A stretch of DNA of 16,759 nt. Origin: Dehalococcoidia bacterium UBA7891 (GTDB lineage: Bacteria; Chloroflexota; Dehalococcoidia; Lucifugimonadales; UBA826). Location: positions 1-16,759 of the forward strand of contig DLRJ01000103.1 in the NCBI GenBank assembly GCA_002500485.1. Reading direction: 5' to 3'. The notes beneath the pieces are model-generated. The model searched no databases. It had not been told where the DNA came from and saw nothing but the letters and a program-made list of their open reading frames with translations. Made by a program: the position numbers and the translations under genes. Positions 14,628-16,759 of this stretch are shown here, piece by piece (position 1 is the stretch's first letter; each line of letters begins with the position of its first letter).

Positions 14628-15080
14628 CTACTTTGTAGATACGACCTCATTTTCATCATGAATTGCTGAATGCAAAGTGTGCCAAGCAAGGGTTGCGCAT
14701 TTTATTCTCGCCGGATATCGGGAAATTCCCTGCAAAATTTCTAAGTCACCCAATAAATCCGCATCATATGAGTCTCCAGGTTTCCTGGTAATCATTTTTC
14801 TGAATGCTCCAAACAAGTTTTCAACGTGATCTAATGTCTTCCCTTTCAATTCCTCAGTCATCATCGACGCGGAAGATTTGGATATTGCACAGCCAACCCC
14901 ACTGAACGCTACATCAGCTACTAAACCATCTTTTAGGTGTAGCTGAAGTTTTATTTGATCCCCACATAAAGGATTGAATCCATCCGCAGAATTAGTCGGG
15001 TTTTTAATCTCTCCAAAATTACGAGGTCTCCTATTGTGGTCCATCACGATTTCTTGGTATAAATCTTCAAGGTCATACAT
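14628..15080 (-). CDS. sufU: SufU-type Fe-S scaffold/sulfur acceptor, first copy
   Basis: This 150-aa SufU protein is the SufS sulfur-acceptor partner and putative zinc or cluster scaffold. Its ligands are Cys39 and Asp41 in NPLCGDQ, Cys64 in GVGCAIS and Cys128 in RIKCATLAW. These positions match those known in Bacillus subtilis SufU (Cys41, Asp43, Cys66, Cys128). The extra segment between the second and third cysteines is present, which excludes IscU. It begins 2 bp after the sufD stop, so it is tightly coupled, and it ends 25 bp before rrf2. Both copies in this operon retain all ligands, so neither appears degraded. Which one works with SufS cannot be read from sequence. Confidence 0.94.
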   Translation of the reverse strand: MYDLEDLYQEIVMDHNRRPRNFGEIKNPTNSADGFNPLCGDQIKLQLHLKDGLVADVAFSGVGCAISKSSASMMTEELKGKTLDHVENLFGAFRKMITRKPGDSYDADLLGDLEILQGISRYPARIKCATLAWHTLHSAIHDENEVVSTK

Positions 15081-15082
15081 CG

Positions 15083-16390
15083 TTAAAACTCAAACCTATG
15101 ACTAGGTAAAGAACTAAGAAAAGATTCCACAAGATATGACCTCAGCTCAGGTATTTCCACCTTATCAATTATCTCCCCAGCGAATCCATAAATTATCAAT
15201 CGGCTAGCAGCTTCTAGATCAATTCCTCTACTTCTCATATAAAAAACGGTATCGGCATCAATATTTCCGGCCGTAGCCCCGTGGGCACATTTGACGTCAT
15301 CGGCGTATATAAACAATGCCGGCTTACTATCAACCTCGGCATATGGTGACAGTATTAGATTTTTATCTGATTGTACGGACTCCGTCTTCTGTGCTTCTTT
15401 CCTAACCAAGACCGTGCCTCCAAACACCGCCCTTGATTTGCCTGCCAGTATTCCTTTGTAAAATAGGTTGCTCTGGCAGTTCGGACGTACATGGTCAATA
15501 TTAATGAAATTGTCCATATGCTGGGCATCATTTGTGAAATACAAACCTTGCAAATCACAGGAGGCATTTTCACCTTCAATAGACACATTTAAGTCATAAC
15601 GTCCGATGCCACAGCCACGGAAAAACGATCTAGAATTAAAGGTTCCATCAGTATCTATTCTTACCCTGCCGTAGCCAACATCGTAGGTGTCATCAGTCTC
15701 CTTCATTAAACGATAATGGTTAACCGTTGCGTTCTCACCTACATATATTTCAGAAACGGAATTAGTAAATGTCCGATCCCTACTACCTCCAACGTAATTC
15801 TCAATGACACTTACCGTGGAGTTTGCACCCGAAGTTATCAAAACTCGAGGATGATTCACTGTGTCAGACAAACCTTGATTGAAAAAAATGAGGTTAATCG
15901 CAATTCCGGAGTTCTCTCCCTCCGGAACGGTTATTATTGCTCCATCTGACATGAATGCCGTGTTTAATGCGGCAAACCCATCGTCTGAATAATCCATAAT
16001 ACCGCCAACAGTACGGAAAATATTTGTATCCAGGTCACTTGAGGCCATATTGGAAATTTGTATATTTGTGGGCAAATTATCTGAAAAAGTCTCTTGATAA
16101 TATCCATTAACAAGCAGAATATTAATCCAAGATTCGTGCCATGGAGCTATCGATTTAATATAATCTAAATCTATTTTTTCAAACTTTGCCGAAGAATATT
16201 CGACATCTACTATCGGTCTGGCGTTAGTGTATTTCCACTTTTCATTGCCTTTTCTTTGTATCGGAAAACCTATTTCCCGAAACGTATCCATTGCCTTATT
16301 CCTCAAATCGGATGACCATTCAGGGCCGATGGAGGAAAGATTATCAAAATCCTCTTCATATTTATTCGCAATTAAGCTAGCTTCTTGCAT
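15083..16390 (-). CDS. sufD: Fe-S assembly scaffold protein SufD
   Basis: This is a cytoplasmic subunit of the SufBCD Fe-S scaffold, 435 aa. The N-terminal part is helical and variable. The core is a beta-helix with SufB/SufD-family signatures such as MDNFINIDHVRPNCQSNLFY, KGILAGKSRAVFGGTVLVRK and QKTESVQSDKNLILSPYAEV. The terminal block has Cys368 and His370 in VKCAHGATAG, matching the Cys358 and His360 of E. coli SufD, which are important for cluster assembly. The length and the weak N-terminus favour SufD over the longer SufB. AGGTGA is placed 8 nt before the ATG. The ATG shares one base with the sufC stop (TAATG). No sufB lies between sufC and sufD, so it should be upstream of sufC or elsewhere. 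Confidence 0.93.
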   Translation of the reverse strand: MQEASLIANKYEEDFDNLSSIGPEWSSDLRNKAMDTFREIGFPIQRKGNEKWKYTNARPIVDVEYSSAKFEKIDLDYIKSIAPWHESWINILLVNGYYQETFSDNLPTNIQISNMASSDLDTNIFRTVGGIMDYSDDGFAALNTAFMSDGAIITVPEGENSGIAINLIFFNQGLSDTVNHPRVLITSGANSTVSVIENYVGGSRDRTFTNSVSEIYVGENATVNHYRLMKETDDTYDVGYGRVRIDTDGTFNSRSFFRGCGIGRYDLNVSIEGENASCDLQGLYFTNDAQHMDNFINIDHVRPNCQSNLFYKGILAGKSRAVFGGTVLVRKEAQKTESVQSDKNLILSPYAEVDSKPALFIYADDVKCAHGATAGNIDADTVFYMRSRGIDLEAASRLIIYGFAGEIIDKVEIPELRSYLVESFLSSLPSHRFEF

Positions 16391-16759
16391 TAAGGGTTCA
16401 CCTCTTCACCAGCACCATCCTTTACCCAATCGTATCCCTTTTCTTCTAATTCCATAGCAAGTCTACTGTCACCAGAGCGGACTATCTTACCGTCTACCAA
16501 TACGTGCACATAATCAGGAGTAATGTAATCCAAAATTCGCTGGTAGTGGGTGACGATTAAAACTGACTTTTCAGGACTTTTAAAAATATTTACTCCATGG
16601 GAAACAATTCTCAAAGCGTCGATATCCAACCCAGAGTCTGTTTCATCCAATAAAGCTAAGGAGGGGTCTAATAGTGCTAGTTGTAATATTTCGTTCCGTT
16701 TTTTTTCCCCCCCAGAAAATCCCTCGTTCACAGAACGGCGCACAAGGTCTGGGTCCATT
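16390..16759 (-). CDS. sufC: Fe-S assembly ATPase SufC, C-terminal half (5' end outside window)
   Basis: This is the ABC-type ATPase of the SufBCD complex. Only the last 122 or so residues are in the window; the complete protein is usually about 250 residues, so the start lies beyond 16759. The visible part shows the SufC-specific ABC signature NEGFSGGEKKRNEILQLALL, Walker B in LALLDETDSGLD, and the H-loop in VLIVTHYQRIL. The C-terminus (GDSRLAMELEEKGYDWV) is also typical. The DETDSGLD Walker B, instead of DEPTSALD, distinguishes SufC from transport ATPases. It is the upstream partner of sufD, with the stop and start codons sharing one base. Confidence 0.97.
   Translation of the reverse strand, partial: MDPDLVRRSVNEGFSGGEKKRNEILQLALLDPSLALLDETDSGLDIDALRIVSHGVNIFKSPEKSVLIVTHYQRILDYITPDYVHVLVDGKIVRSGDSRLAMELEEKGYDWVKDGAGEEVNP

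Noticed and set aside
1..16759. CRISPR arrays, tRNA/rRNA genes, insertion sequences, phage or defence genes
   Set aside because: None was seen on either strand; the window reads as core metabolism, transport and housekeeping.

Overview
The window looks like ordinary chromosome from a free-living, AT-rich bacterium, probably a member of the Chloroflexota (Dehalococcoidia or SAR202-like). That assignment is an inference. It rests on a SufU-type SUF operon with an Fe-S Rrf2 regulator, three lipoproteins that each carry a low-complexity Pro/Thr-rich linker behind the lipidated cysteine, no outer-membrane genes, several genes without a clear Shine-Dalgarno, and some TTG starts. No rRNA, tRNA, insertion sequence, phage gene or CRISPR array was seen.

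Layout. (1) 1-2883, plus: the C-terminal three quarters of rpoC, cut by the window start. (2) 2884-3183: a promoter, a cobalamin riboswitch whose L5-L13 kissing loop can be read directly, and an intrinsic terminator. (3) 3184-6126, plus: a compact btuF-btuC-btuD B12 importer operon under that riboswitch. (4) 6137-6667, minus: a gamma-class carbonic anhydrase-like hexapeptide-repeat protein, preceded by a possible 8-codon leader ORF. (5) 6726-7319, plus: a TPR lipoprotein. (6) 7340-9140, minus: gamma-like, beta and biotin-carrier subunits of a Na+-pumping biotin-dependent decarboxylase. No carboxyltransferase gene is present. A perfect 14-bp inverted repeat lies inside the small-subunit gene. 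(7) 9292-9837, plus: a Yip1-like membrane protein. (8) 9834-10631, minus: a TatD-family metal hydrolase. (9) 10717-12453, plus: an orphan family-5 (OppA-like) solute-binding lipoprotein. (10) 12455-16759, minus: a SUF Fe-S assembly operon read as sufC (cut by the window end), sufD, sufU, rrf2, sufS, sufU, with two different complete SufU scaffolds.

How it works together. The btu genes import corrinoids and should be shut off by B12 through premature termination. The decarboxylase subunits would couple decarboxylation of a carboxybiotin to Na+ export once a carboxyltransferase encoded elsewhere has loaded the biotin. The SUF genes build Fe-S clusters: SufS takes sulfur from cysteine, SufU accepts it, SufC and SufD (with a SufB not seen here) assemble the cluster, and the Rrf2 protein probably senses cluster status.

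Packing is dense. Four convergent gene pairs end within -4 to +20 bp of each other, and most co-directional neighbours overlap or nearly touch. I found no clearly novel multi-gene system. The observations most worth a second look are the two sufU genes around rrf2-sufS, the decarboxylase operon without its carboxyltransferase, the hairpin within the small-subunit gene, and the candidate leader ORF before the carbonic anhydrase-like gene.
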